Part shown: positions 42,040 to 53,207 of the stretch, one piece after another
Numbering within the stretch: position 1 is the first letter of the stretch
Layout: each line of letters begins with the position of its first letter
Assembly: GCA_916610825.1 (NCBI GenBank)
Contig: OU744449.1
Coordinates: 15,946,415-16,010,414, forward strand
DNA length: 64,000 nt
Origin: Haliclystus octoradiatus
Taxonomy: Eukaryota > Cnidaria > Staurozoa > Stauromedusae > Haliclystidae
Reading direction: 5' to 3'
The notes under the pieces: model-generated
Database searches by the model: none
Seen by the model: the letters and a program-made list of their open reading frames with translations, nothing else
What the model was told of the DNA's origin: nothing
Made by a program: the position numbers and the translations under genes

Positions 42040-43962
42040 ACATTTTTCAAAAGCTATCCTATTTTTTTAAAAAATGTCTTTGTCAAATCGGATGAAATTG
42101 TATTGCCACGGGAACAATAAAATTTGGCATCGTCTGCAAACAAGCTAACTTTACAATCGCCTTCGATACAATGTACAATGTCATAGATAAATAAAATAAA
42201 TAATAATGGCCCTAGAACAGAACCCTGAGGAACGCCGCTGACAACATTCGATGCTGATGATAAACAATTTCCAACTGATACAGATTGAGTTCTGCCAGTT
42301 AAAAAAGAAGAAATCTATGCCAATAGTTCAAAATTTATACCATAAGCCTTCAGCTTGATTGATAATTTCTGGTGACAAACTGTGTCAAATGCCTTACTGA
42401 AGTCGATATAAGCAGAATCAATTTTTAAACAATTATTAATAGCTATACCCCATTGTTGCAGGGTTTCTAATAATTGGGTGCAGGTTGACCTCCGAGCAAG
42501 GAAACCATATTGTTCTTTAGTAATAATGTTATAAGAAAGCAGATACTGACGCATTTGTGAATTATAACAGATTCCATAACTTTACATGTTATGCAAGTTA
42601 ATGAAATTGGACGGTAGTTTTGTCGCATTGAAGATTTACCTTTCTTGAAAATTGGCACAACAATAGGCAAATTGTTTTCCAAATTGAGGGTAGTTGACCA
42701 GTTAATAGAGATAACTCATAGAGCTGAGATAAAGGCAATGCTATTTCTTGGGCTATTGATTTCAAAAAGAGTGCGGGATAGCCATCCGGCGAGCGTGATG
42801 TTTTATTAGGAAGGCATCTTAATGCTTTCAATACATTTGATGTAGAAAATTGAATAAGATTGAGGCTGTGCTCTGGTTGCACTGAGCTTTCAAATTCAGG
42901 GGGTATTCCCATCGTCCTTGCTAAAAACTGTTGGTGAAATAGTCATTAAGTATAGCAGATTTGTCTGAATCTTCAATTTTCAGCTCACCTTCAGCGTTGT
43001 GTATAGGAGGTATCGAAGACTGTAGATGTAACTTTGAATTTATAAACGAATAGAATCTTGTAAGAGAGACATCATCCAAGAGTGATTGTTCACGTTCTAC
43101 ATTAAACTCTTTTACAGCAGCATCATATTCTTGAGATAAGGTTTTGTATAACTGTTTTGCTGCATCAGAATGGTTACGTGATCTATAAGCACACCGGCGT
43201 TTTAGCATTAAGTTACGGATTGGTTTAGGGTACTTCGACTTTCTCGAACTATTGGTCGATTTTGGAACATATAATTCGATGGCTGCATTAAGAATATAGG
43301 AAATACGATCCCACAATCAGTCAACGTTTCGATTGCAGTCTTTGTATATGATAAGCCAATCTATTGTTTGTAAATACTGGCATATAGATGGATAGTCAGC
43401 TTTACGAAATTTGTAACGAGTACAGCGTGTACTAGAAATAGGTACTGGGATATTTAATAATGTTTCAATAGCATTATGGTCACATTTGTTTGTGAATGGG
43501 TCGACGATATCAATATCCGCTACAAGTGCTGGAGTTGAAGTGAAAAGTAAATCCAAACAGTTACCCAAACGTATTGGCTCATCAATGAGTTGTTTGAAAT
43601 TGTTTCTAATAACAGTATTCAAAAATAAATCATGATATTGATTGCCATAACTCTTCGGTATAGTCCAATCAATGGAGGGAAAATTAAAATATCCAAAAAT
43701 AAAACAAGGGAAATAACAACCCGAGCAATAATCAATACATGAACATGATATATTGATATGAGACGGACTAGAAGCAGCCAAAGGTGGATTGTAAACACAT
43801 ACTAATCGTTGATGTTCTCTTGATGAAAAATGAATATCTATTATAGCTGCTTCTATATTTGAAAAGTTTGAGGCTAAATCAGGAACTGTATACTTTGACG
43901 CCTGTCTTAAAACAATAGCAACACCACCTCCGATTCCATTTTTTCTGTCTCTGCGGATAATG
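42040..43962 (-). pseudogene. LINE ORF2: endonuclease (3' part), linker and reverse transcriptase
   Basis: Endonuclease: RRDRKNGIGGGVAIVLRQ (about 43950), ERQRLV-like SREHQRLVCVYNPPLA, FGYFNFPSIDW and CDHNAIETLL. Linker 43316-42921. RT: LRCLPNKTSRSPDGYPALFL, VPIFKKGKSSMRQNYRPISL, AYIDFSKAFDTVCHQKLSIK (about 42390) and, in a shifted frame, GVPQGSVLGPLLF and LFADDAKFY (about 42130-42240). Several frameshifts and stops, so inactive. The enzyme would nick and reverse transcribe at target DNA. Confidence 0.88.
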
Positions 43963-44229
43963 TGGTTATATGTGTTTATACCAAAAAGTTTAATACCGAA
44001 CATGTATTTTCGGTATTAAACTTTTTTTGAAAACCGCCATTTTATGAAATTTTCGGCGTTAAACATTTTTTTCAACCGCGCGGTAATATCTTATGCCGCG
44101 CGAGATTTTTAAATGGCGTTAGTCAAGAAAAGCGGGATTTGGCACCCATGACTTACTGACTTCAATACAGTGCGGTTTTAAATGTTTCTAGACTTTAAAT
44201 GTCTCTCACAATAGAACGGGCAGTACCAT

Positions 44230-45094
44230 TCACTGTTTATCTTAGTATGTCATACTTAGATATATATCGAAGTAAATTAAAAAACTTGATAAAAAAATAT
44301 GAAGTATATATTTAGTAAAGGCCATCAAGGTTGAACTAAGTGTTATTTCACGGCTTTTCAGATTTTCAAAAAAGCCGGTTTTTATTTTATCTACCAAAAG
44401 TACATTTATCAGTGTATTTTAATGTCATCTGCCCTATGAGACCCATAATATTGGTTACTGTGGTCGTTTTATATGTTTTCCTTATAAACGCCATTTTAGG
44501 AACAGCTATATCGGACTAAGTAAGCCGATATATATGTACCGGTTTTTTATGTGTTATATCGAGTTACCTAAACATCTTAATTTATCGAAAGTACATTTAC
44601 CAGTTTATTTTAATGTCATCTATCCTATGCGACCCTTTATATTGGATACTGTGCTCGTTTTCTATGTTTTCCTTATAAACGCCATTTTAGGAATGGCTAT
44701 ATCGGACTAAGTCAGCCGATATATATGCACAGGTTTTTTATGTGTTATATCGAGTTACCTAAACATCTTGAAATTATCAAAAGTACATATACCAGTTTAT
44801 TTTAACGTTATCTATCCTATGCGACCCTTTATATTGGATACTGTGCTCGTTTTCTATGTTTTCCTTATAAACACCATTTGAAGAATAGCTATATCGGACT
44901 AAGAAAGCCGATATATATGCACCGGTTTTTGATGTGTTATATTGAGTTACCTAAACATCTTATTTTGATAGAAAGTACATTTATCAGTTTATATTAATGT
45001 CATCTATCCTATGCGATCCTTTATATTGGATACTGTGCTCGTTTTCTATATTTTCCTTATAAACGCCATTTGAAGAATAGCTATATCGAGCACA
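44230..45094 (-). repeat. 190-bp satellite array, left arm
   Basis: About four diverged units at 191-192-bp spacing (TATGTTTTCCTTATAAACGC at 44472, 44663, 44855 and about 45047), each with ATATCGGACTAAG, CCGATATATATG, GTGTTATATCGAGTTACC and AAGTACAT. Confidence 0.9.
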
Positions 45095-45099
45095 GTATC

Positions 45100-45322
45100 T
45101 GTTATATTATTAAGAATGAAGTATAGATATATATATATATATATATTCAATGACTAGTCTGGTAGTTCATGTATTCAAGATGGCTGCTTTATTCTGGTTA
45201 TTCTGATATGCCACATGGCCTTAAACAAGGTGGCTTCATAATGAAGTATAAATGAATCATTATGAGGCAATCTAAGATAATCAAGATTTAGCATTAATCT
45301 AATCAGATTTAACATTATAACA
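45100..45322 (-). repeat. 3' LTR of the minus-strand Ty3 element
   Basis: Begins TGTTATATTATTAAG and ends CATTATAACA on the plus strand. It differs from 49783-49995 mainly in the length of an internal (TA)n. Confidence 0.95.
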
Positions 45323-45349
45323 TCTTCCCTTTTACTATATTAAAAGCTA

Positions 45350-46522
45350 TTATGTAAATCTTGCTGGTTTTACAATCTGTCGTCTAATGCGTGATGTTGT
45401 TGTTGGATCTATTGTATTCCCCATGGCTTCGTTTTCTTTGTTTACTTCTGTTTCGATGCTTTCATTTTCCTCTCGACTAGTAGATTCAGGTTGACTACTT
45501 GTATTGTTTTGCATACGCTGTGGGGTTGAATTGTAAGTGGATGAACTGTCCTCATGAATGCTTCTATCTGGGTTGAGATGAGTTCTTGTGCGACGAAGTA
45601 TCTGACCTGATGGCGTCTGAATGATGTAGGATTTTGGCGATTCATCATGACGAATTACAGTAGCTGGCAACCATTGTTTACCGTATCTGTGACGTACGGC
45701 CTGGCCAGGCCAAAGTACACTTTTTTCTGCTGCTGATTGTTGGTAGTACCACGAACCTTCTCCCTGTCGTTGTGCTAATAAGCTGCGAACAGTAGAAGGT
45801 TTCCAGACCTCCGGCTGGAGCTGGTGCGGATACTTCTGAATTCTGTTTCGAAGCACCCGGCCTTGCAGAAGTTTTGCTGGTGAGTGTAAACCACCGCCAA
45901 TGGGAGTGTTGCGCATTGTCATCATAGTCGCTTGCAAGTCTTTGCCGTCATCTAGCATCTTCTTCAGGTGAATCTTCACATTCTGCACGTGACGTTCCGC
46001 AGAACCATTAGATTGTGGATAATGCGGACTAGATGTTATGTTTTCCATATCTAGTGACTTTCTAAATTCTCTAAATTCTTGGCTTCCAAATTGTGGGCCA
46101 TTATCACTGATCAGATGCTCTGGAATGCCGTAGTTAGTAAAATTCTTCAATAAAGATTTTGTCACATTTAATGTTTTTGTTTGAGTCAGTGGAATCATAC
46201 TTGGCCATTTTGAGTAGAGGTCCACAAGGAGAAGGTAGTGGCTCCTGTCTAACTCGAACAAGTCTGTCAATACTGTTTGGTATGGGTATTCTGGAATGGG
46301 ATATTGCATGAGAGGTTCATTAGCGTTGGCATTGCTATTTCTCTGGCAGATTCCACATGCCTCTACCATGTCCTTAATTTGAGTGGCATAACCAGGCCAA
46401 TATACAGCTGTTTTCGCCCTTTCCAAACATTTAGAAATACCAAAATGTCCACTATGAATTTGTTTTAGAGTTTCTCTAATGAGTGTGGATGGTATCACCA
46501 ATTGACTGTTTCTAAACAACAT
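45350..46522 (-). CDS. Ty3/gypsy integrase region
   Basis: An open frame of 390 codons: zinc domain (HSGHFGISKCLERAKTAVYW ... CGICQ), core with LTDLFELDRSHYLLLVDLYS, SDNGPQFGSQEF and PQSNGSAERHVQNVKI (DDE set complete), and C-terminal DNA-binding part (LWPGQAVRHRYGKQWLPATV). The end is Ser/Asn/Glu-rich (TRIRRQIVKPARFT). It integrates element cDNA. The ATG at 46522 is internal to pol, and this part looks undamaged. Confidence 0.9.
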   Translation of the reverse strand: MLFRNSQLVIPSTLIRETLKQIHSGHFGISKCLERAKTAVYWPGYATQIKDMVEACGICQRNSNANANEPLMQYPIPEYPYQTVLTDLFELDRSHYLLLVDLYSKWPSMIPLTQTKTLNVTKSLLKNFTNYGIPEHLISDNGPQFGSQEFREFRKSLDMENITSSPHYPQSNGSAERHVQNVKIHLKKMLDDGKDLQATMMTMRNTPIGGGLHSPAKLLQGRVLRNRIQKYPHQLQPEVWKPSTVRSLLAQRQGEGSWYYQQSAAEKSVLWPGQAVRHRYGKQWLPATVIRHDESPKSYIIQTPSGQILRRTRTHLNPDRSIHEDSSSTYNSTPQRMQNNTSSQPESTSREENESIETEVNKENEAMGNTIDPTTTSRIRRQIVKPARFT

Positions 46523-46699
46523 GCCTGAGTAAAGACAGAGATTGTCCCGCTCTGCCCAATAAGGCTTGACTGCAGCCGGTAGTAGGTCTTTCTAGCAGGC
46601 CAGCCATTATTGACAAAATTTAGTATTGCTTGCAATGTAGCATCATTTTCGGTGGCTTCTATGATGTCATTTCCTTTTTCTTTGGCTGCTTCATCACAT

Positions 46700-47923
46700 A
46701 TTCTGATAATTTCTTATTCCATTGGATCATCATATTCGTTATCTAAATATGCTCTTGACAGTGTGTCTGCTAAGATTAGTTCTTTTCCAGGTTTGTATTC
46801 GAGAGTAATCTCATATTGTAAACATCTTAACCGCATTCTTGCCAGGCGAGGAGAGACATCTGAAATAGGAGGCTTGTTCATTATTCCAAGCAAAGGCTTA
46901 TGATCCGTTTCTATGGTCACTGCCTGGCCAAATACGTACTGGTGAAACCTTGTAGCCCCAAATTGTACAGCTAACATTTCTTTCTCGATTTGAGCATAGT
47001 TTTTCTGAGCAGTTGTTAATGTGCATGAAGCATACTCAATTGGCCGTCCAGCTTGTATCAATACTGCACCTAAACCCGCTTTTGATGCGTCTACAGATAA
47101 TGTTACTGGTATTTTGGCATTGAAGAGTCCTAGCATAGGTGCTGAGGCAATCATTTCTTTAATTGCTGCTAATGACTGTTCTTGATTCTCATCCCATGTG
47201 AATTCAACATCTTCTTTTAATAAATCACACAGAGATGAAGCCTTTTCTGACAGATTAGGACAAAATTTTGCAACATATGTTACCATGCTGAGAATTCGTT
47301 GCAGATCATCTTTGCTTTTTGGTGATGGCATCTCACAAATCGCCTGTATACGATTTTGATCGATTCTGATTCCATTGCCACTCACTATCTGTCCAAGATA
47401 TTTGAGCTCTTTCATACCAAAATTACATTTTTTCTTGTTTAACTTCAGATTGATTTTCTACACCTCTTTAAAACAGCTTCCAGTCTCTTGTTGTGTTCCT
47501 CTTCATCTTTTCCATGGACAAGTATGTCGTCAATATAGACTTCTACACCTTCAATATCTGAGAAGTGATCAGCAACTGTTCTATGAAATACTTCAGGTGC
47601 TGAGCTGACACCATAAGGAAGACGAAGGAACCGATATCGTCCAATGGTGTTCCAAATGTAGTAATATAGCTACTTTTCTCATCTAGGGCCATTTGCATAA
47701 ACCCTGTAGTAGCATCTAATGAGGAGAAAATAATCGAGCCATGTATATTTGCAAATATCTCCTCTGCCGTTGGCACTTGGCAATGTTCACGTTTAATTGC
47801 TTTATTCAAGGAAAGTGGGTCTAGGCATACTCTTAATGACCCATTAGGTTTGGAAACCACGACAATTGGATTAACCCATTCTGTTGGAGACGTGACTTTT
47901 GTTATCATATTGTTTCTTTCCAT
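46700..47923 (-). pseudogene. Ty3/gypsy reverse transcriptase and RNase H
   Basis: RT: SPTEWVNPIVVVSKPNGSLR, IIFSSLDATTGFMQMAL. A frameshift near 47640 follows. The catalytic box VYIDDILVHGKDEEEHNKR is readable in another frame (about 47490-47550), and YLGQIVSGNGIRIDQNRIQA comes next. RNase H: TLSVDASKAGLGAVLIQ, IEKEMLAVQFG, IETDHKPLLGI, LILADTLSRAYL (47415-46714). Near 46570-46620 a further break separates it from the integrase. Confidence 0.88.
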
Positions 47924-47948
47924 GTCAGCTAATGTTGCCTTTAGTTGG

Positions 47949-49750
47949 TCACGTATACGGAATGGTATACGACGTGCTGCGAATGGTGGGTGTGTGATCT
48001 TCCTTCAGTTTAATGGAGTGATTGCCTGGTAGACGTCCAGTCCCAGTGAATACAGATTCATATACTTCTGGAAGACTTTCACCAACTGAGTTGATTGTAC
48101 AAACAGGTAATAGACCCATTTCTTGTAAGCTGTGATAGCCTAGCAATGTGGCATCAGTATTTCTATGGTCTACAATCACAAATTCAAGGACATAATATTT
48201 TCCTTGGTGATAAATCGCAAGGTCTGTTTTGCCAACTACTTTTATTTTGGCCCCTCCATAGGCTTCCAAAACTTTGTTACCTTTGCTAACTTTAGCCTTT
48301 GGGTTACAGCGTCTGAGAGTTTGAATTGGTAATACATTGCACCCTGCTCCTGTATCTGCTTTTGTGATGATATGATATTTATTCCCTATTCTTATGGCTC
48401 CTTCTTTATGGCGACATATCTGTATGGCTTTTTCTAAATTGAGATTCATTGTGTATAGCAGCTCTGCTCTGATACTGTCAGAATATATTCCTAACACAAC
48501 CTGATCTTTAAGTAAACAATATGTTAGTGTTTTTCCATCTTGTGATTGGCATATAGGGTAATTGCAATATGGCAGCTGATTTCTTAAAGCAGATAGGAAG
48601 TTATCAAAAGGCTCATCTGCTTTTTGTTTCCTTGAAAAGAATTTATGGCTTTCATAACTATCATTTTTCTTTGGTGAATAATATTTGTTGAATTTATCCA
48701 GAACTTCATCAAGATCATTCTTATTATTTAATTCTAAACTTCTGTAGATAGTTCTGCCCTCTTGTCCTAATAATGTGAGAAGTATTGCAACTTTTACTTC
48801 ACCTGATTTGGACTTCTTGTCAGTGGCCAGAAGATAAAACTTGAACGAAGTGGATAATGTTCCGGCAGCCGGAATCCTGAGTGCTAGAGATAATGTTCCG
48901 TGCGTCTTCTGCGCATGCTTAATGTGCTGTTTGCGTTTCTCTCACATTCATTCAAGATGCAATGGCGATGGACGGTCCTGTTCCTCGACCACGTTAATAA
49001 CAATTCTGTTCATCAGTTTTATAATAGAATATAAAATAATTTAATTTAAAGTGCTAGAGGTTAAAAACACTTTATATGAGGGATTTACGACGCTGGATGC
49101 CACCGTTCTTCCAAACTTATAAAAAAAGCGAACGAACACGGCTTTTGTTTTGAGTTTCGGGGTTTTGACTTTTGGTATACGACAGAATCAGTATTGGTAG
49201 GCCGCATATAGCATCAGTTACAGGAAAAGAAAATGACTAATAAGTAATTATCCCATATTATTACAAATTACCATAGTAAAAATGTTTTGAAATATTGTTA
49301 GGCAGCATAAATATTCGCTAAAACCTTTTAAGCGCGCCAAATAAATGTCACGACACTCAAACATTAAAAACGCTGCGCTGGGTTGCATCGCTGAAAAGCT
49401 TCGATAAATCAAACACAGAATAAAATGATTAATGCATAGATATGCTGAATATCGCTTTTCTTAATATTTATTCCAAACAATCGATCCAATTTACGGTGTA
49501 GGTGAATTTTTTTACAAACTTTTTTACGATATAATTTTGGATCGATCGACACAGCCATGTTTACTATCTACATACGCATGCGCAAAGGACGCACGGAACA
49601 TTATCTTTTGAAGACAGCTTTCCGGCAGCCGGAACAATATCCACCGCGAAACTTGAAACCTTACTCTCAATCATTCCAGCTTTGGGCCAAGTTACCACAA
49701 TTGTCTGCTCTAAATGGCTTTGGTGGTTTGAAAGTATTCTCTTCTGACAT
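47949..49750 (-). pseudogene. Ty3/gypsy gag and protease, gag split by a MITE
   Basis: Gag starts at ATG 49750 (MSEENTFKPPKPFRADN) and is interrupted by the MITE at 48846-49648. It resumes as FKFYLLATDKK and continues through LGQEGRTIYRSL and FFSRKQKADEPFDNFLSALR to 48500, with stop codons near the insertion. The protease follows (48497-47949) with ADTGAGCNVLP as active site and TDATLLGYHSLQEMGLL. No CCHC knuckle was recognised between them. Confidence 0.82.
48846..49648. mobile_element. Mutator-like MITE (803 bp) with 9-bp target duplication
   Basis: Inverted ends of about 75 bp: CGAAGTGGATAATGTTCCGG on the left, CGCGGTGGATATTGTTCCGG on the right (reverse strand), continuing through GCCGGAA, GATAATGTTCCGTGCGTC and TGCGCATGC. 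AAACTTGAA flanks both sides (48837-48845 and 49649-49657). Long ends and a 9-bp duplication fit Mutator-like elements. It is non-coding and inserted in gag of the Ty3 element. A related end lies at 2561. Confidence 0.88.
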
Positions 49751-49782
49751 AATGTAGACTTGGATTACTTAGTCTGACACCA

Positions 49783-49995
49783 TGTTATATTATTAAGAAT
49801 GAAATATAGATATATATATTCAATGACTAGTCAGGTAGTTCATGTATTCAAGATGGCTGCTTTATTCTGGTTATTCTGATATGCCACATGGCCTTAAACA
49901 AGGTGGCCTCATAATGAAGTATAAATGAATCATTATGAGGCAATCTAAGATAATCAAGATTTAGCATTAATCTAATCAGATCTAACATTATAACA
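49783..49995 (-). repeat. 5' LTR of the minus-strand Ty3 element
   Basis: Pairs with 45100-45322. It is followed on the right by the target duplication GTATC and then by satellite sequence. Confidence 0.95.
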
Positions 49996-50000
49996 GTATC

Positions 50001-50720
50001 CAATATAAAGGGTTGCATGGGATAGATGACATTAATATAAACTGACAAATGTGCTTTCAATCAAAATAAGATGTTTAGGTAACTCAATATAACACATCGA
50101 AAACCGCTGCATTTATATCGGCTTAATTAGTCCGATATGGCTATTCTTCAAATGGCGTTTATAAGGAAAACATTGAAAACGAGCACAGTATCCAATATAA
50201 ATGGTCGCATAGGATAAATGACATTAATATAAACTGACAAATGTACTTACTATCAAAATAAGATGTTTAGGTAACTCGATATAACACATCATAAACCGGT
50301 GCATATATATCGGCTTTCTTAGTCCGATATAGCTATTCTACAAATGGCGTTTATAAGGAAAACATAGAAAAGGAACACAGTGTCAAATATATAAAGGGTC
50401 GCATAGGATAGATGACATTAATATGAACTGACAAATGTACTTTCTATCAAAATAAGATGTTTAGGTAACTCAATATAACACATCAAAAACCGGTACATAT
50501 ATATCGGTATATTTAGTCCTATATAGCTATTCCTGAAATGGCGTTTATAAGGAAAACATAGAAAACGAGCACAATATCCAATATAAACGGTCGCATTTGA
50601 TATTTGATATTAAAATAAGCTGATAAATGTACTTTCGATAATTTTATGATGTTTAGTTAGCTTGATATAAAACATCAAAAACTGGTACATATATATCGGC
50701 TTTCTTAGTCCGATATTGTT
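50001..50720 (+). repeat. 190-bp satellite array, right arm (inverted)
   Basis: About four units in the orientation opposite to 44230-45094 (ATGGCGTTTATAAGGAAAAC, GATGTTTAGGTAACTC and AACCGGTGCATATATATCGG in turn). A further isolated unit lies at about 51575-51730. Confidence 0.9.
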
Positions 50721-51574
50721 ATTCTTAAAACTGGGTTTCGAGTTGGATGCAAATTCATGCTTATATTGAGATATGAATCGTCTGGCTTAATTGTTCAAAA
50801 TAAATTCATGAAGAAATCTATGTAGCCTAGATAATCTGATCGAAGCCTTAATTTAATTGAGAACATATTCTATTTCGTTTTTTGCTGTCGAAGTGGAAAG
50901 TAGAACGCACAGCATTTATTTACTAAACTAGGTACTATACTTGGTTGATCCCAAAGCACGTGTAAGTTGTAGCCATACCCCCAAAAAATATCCAAGCAAC
51001 AAAACCAACCCGAGTGTCATAAAGTTGTAAAGGTTTTCGGGAGTTGTCTGAATTAAATTCTTATCAGAACATATTTTATAACATTGTAATTTAATTTCCA
51101 TAATGCGGGTTTGTTTACAAATTTAAAAACGTTCCATTCCAAATCTTTCTCCGATATAATTTCTGGTTATATAATTTCCACCTAAAGATAAGCTGATAAC
51201 ACATCTTATTTTTTCACTTTCATATATTTATATGTGTTTTTGTTTGTTTACGTTTGAATTTCATTCTGAGAATTACGACGATGAAAATACACAGATCGTA
51301 CTGTTTTGTATTTGCGAGACAATAGAAATTCCTTGAAGTGCGAAACTGTTCAATTAGCGCTTCATTCTGAGAAATGATTGTTGTTGAAAAACGAAACAGT
51401 TGTCATTGGTTTTTCTCAATTGAGGTGTATTTTATTTAAAAAATGAAGCCGGCCATGTACGCCTCTGGTTAATGACGAATCCATTGATATGTGTTTCAAG
51501 TATATTGCATGTAAAACGGCATTCTGAATCCTTACATACTACAGATATACAAATAGAAATAGCGTAAATCTAAA
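50721..51574. other. Unassigned core of the 8-kb element
   Basis: No gene, domain or repeat is recognised between the satellite arm and the isolated satellite unit. Confidence 0.45.
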
Positions 51575-51944
51575 AGTAGATGGCGTTTATAAGGAAAACA
51601 TAGAAAACGAGCACAGTATCTAATATAATGGGTCGCATACGATAGACGTTAATATAATAAATTGATAAATGTACTTTCTATCAATATAAGATGTTTAGGT
51701 AACTCGATGTAACACATCAAAAACTCGTACGCTTCGTTTTGAACTTTTTTCCGCAATTTTAAAATAAAACGCGGAGTTGCGATCTTTCAATGATTTTTGC
51801 TATTAAACTTTATTATTTTGCCGCTTTTTTTTCGGTATTAAACTTTTCGGTATTAAACATTTTCCTTGCGCGGCTTTTTTTTTCGGTATTAAACTTTTCG
51901 GTATAAAACTTTTCGGTATTAAACTTTTCGGTATAAACGACATT

Positions 51945-52272
51945 TGCGGATAATGCAATAATCTTTTGAAGCAATTAATAAAGAGTCTGGAACTAGAGAC
52001 GTGAGCCATATTTCTGATATAAGGATACTGTCATATAAGTTTGAGTCGAGTAAAATCTGAAGTGAGTCTAGTTTATTCATAATTGATCTTGAATTAAAAT
52101 AATAGCATTTCAATTTTGAATGTTCCGATCTGCTGGAATTAGTAGAGACATTAGGTTCATCAACTGCGCTTCTATTCTCGCTAAACGAGATTCGTTCAGG
52201 TTCTGCACAGTCTGAATTTGTTGTGGGTGATGAAAATGTGACAACTGGGGGAGATCTTGCATTGGACGACAC
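51945..52272 (-). pseudogene. LINE ORF2 start: N-terminal endonuclease
   Basis: CYYFNSRSIMNKLDSLQILL (the NARSxxNKxxEL block of APE-type endonucleases) and ILISEIWLTSLVPDSLLIAS (ITETWL block) are followed by DYCIIR at the insertion point. The frame overlaps the end of ORF1 in a different frame, as is common in CR1-type LINEs. Confidence 0.85.
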
Positions 52273-53207
52273 TGAGTTGGATAATGCCGTACTGTCTTGT
52301 CTTGTAAAAAAGGAGGTGGTTGCAAAGTGACAGAATTCAATGGTTGTGGAGATCCATTATTTGGGCGTTGTGGTACCAATGGTGGATAGCTACGCATATA
52401 ATTTAATAGGGGAGGGTGGGGCTGAAATCCATTTTCAGGGGTATCATCAATTAAAGCGTAATACTGACTACGTAATGGTAAGGAGTTTTTTGAATGCCTT
52501 TTAGAATATCGAATTGTACCACGGAGGTGAGGCAAGCTATATTTTTGATCAAAGCATTCTTTTTTATTAAAGGACGTTTGACAAATACGTATATGAAACT
52601 TCTCACATTTAAATTTTGACTTCTGACAGCCTTCTTTGAATTTACCATGACGTAAATGTGCGTAAGATATTTTAGGGTGGTAGTTACTGCATTGTCCATC
52701 CTTTTTACCTGAAAAACCGTGTTGACATATGCCGTTCAAATGGTCAGGGCATATGCCTGTATGATTCGCTTTAGAACCGATTAATATTGTAGACAATGTT
52801 GTGTTTCCGTTGTTGTTTGAGTTGGTGTGGTTTTGAGTAGGGGTGTCATTTATGATCAATTCATTTTGGTTTTCGTCTTGACAGCCGACATCGGTGATGG
52901 AATTTGAGCCATTTAACACCGATTGGTCATAATCACCAAGTTCATTGTTTGATACAAAATTTGAATTGGGCATATAAACTGCAGCATCATCTGTTGAATT
53001 TAAATCTTGATGAATTTCGTGCAATAAATTACTTTCTGATAATGGAATATCAATAATTTTGCTGTACATCAATACCAGTAGATCGACAATCAAATCTTTT
53101 TTTGGCCAGTTGATACCTATGTCTCCGTTGTGAGATTTGACAGAACAAGAAATAACGACCTTGAGATTATCTCCAGCCAACTCCGCTATCTCATCCCAGA
53201 GAGACAT
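52110..53207 (-). CDS. LINE ORF1 with Cys/His zinc-finger region
   Basis: ATG at 53207, 365 codons without a break. This is the RNA-binding protein of the LINE. The first 60 residues resemble a folded acidic domain (MSLWDEIAELAGDNLKVVIS), then comes a low-complexity Asn/Thr linker. A Cys/His-rich block at about residues 150-235 holds spaced C..C...C..H groups (CPDHLNGICQHGFSG, CSNYHP, CQKSKFKCEKFHIRIC, CFDQKYSLPHL), reminiscent of CCCH fingers. A Pro/Gln-rich stretch and a C-terminal amphipathic helix (SRLARIEAQLMNLMSLL) may be a short coiled coil. The identification rests on position before the endonuclease and on the finger pattern. Confidence 0.75.
   Translation of the reverse strand: MSLWDEIAELAGDNLKVVISCSVKSHNGDIGINWPKKDLIVDLLVLMYSKIIDIPLSESNLLHEIHQDLNSTDDAAVYMPNSNFVSNNELGDYDQSVLNGSNSITDVGCQDENQNELIINDTPTQNHTNSNNNGNTTLSTILIGSKANHTGICPDHLNGICQHGFSGKKDGQCSNYHPKISYAHLRHGKFKEGCQKSKFKCEKFHIRICQTSFNKKECFDQKYSLPHLRGTIRYSKRHSKNSLPLRSQYYALIDDTPENGFQPHPPLLNYMRSYPPLVPQRPNNGSPQPLNSVTLQPPPFLQDKTVRHYPTQCRPMQDLPQLSHFHHPQQIQTVQNLNESRLARIEAQLMNLMSLLIPADRNIQN

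Larger units (their letters stand above)
45100..49995 (-). mobile_element. Complete Ty3/gypsy retrotransposon with LTRs and 5-bp target duplication
   Basis: LTRs 45100-45322 and 49783-49995 (TGTTATATTATTAAG ... CATTATAACA), target duplication GTATC (45095-45099 and 49996-50000), primer-site candidate TGGTGTCAGACTAAG next to the 5' LTR (49782 leftwards) and polypurine tract AAAAGGGAAGA next to the 3' LTR. Gag, protease, RT, RNase H and integrase are in order, with a few frameshifts and stops. A MITE is inserted in gag. The structure is intact and the LTRs differ at few sites, so it is a fairly young insertion. Confidence 0.95.
43963..51944. mobile_element. 8-kb element inserted in the LINE, carrying inverted satellite arrays
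   Basis: TGCGGATAATG occurs on both sides (43952-43962 and 51945-51955) in LINE endonuclease codons that read through if the insert is removed, so it is a target duplication of about 9-11 bp. The ends are imperfect inverted repeats around GTTTATACCRAAAAGTTTAA (left) and its inverse, with CGGTATTAAACTTTT reiterated inside both ends. Inside are about 190-bp satellite units in opposite orientations (44230-45094 and 50001-50720) and a Ty3 element at the symmetry point. No transposase is seen. Confidence 0.7.
40311..53207 (-). mobile_element. CR1/L2-like LINE, minus strand, split by an 8-kb insertion
   Basis: Reading leftwards: ORF1 (53207-52110), start of ORF2 endonuclease (to 51945), interruption 51944-43963, endonuclease rest (43962-43317), linker, RT, a GC-rich interruption (42020-41045), C-terminal domain (41031-40459) and a 3' tail of AAATC units (40332-40311). 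It lies in the intron that splits CTLD2, antisense to the host gene. Confidence 0.85.
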
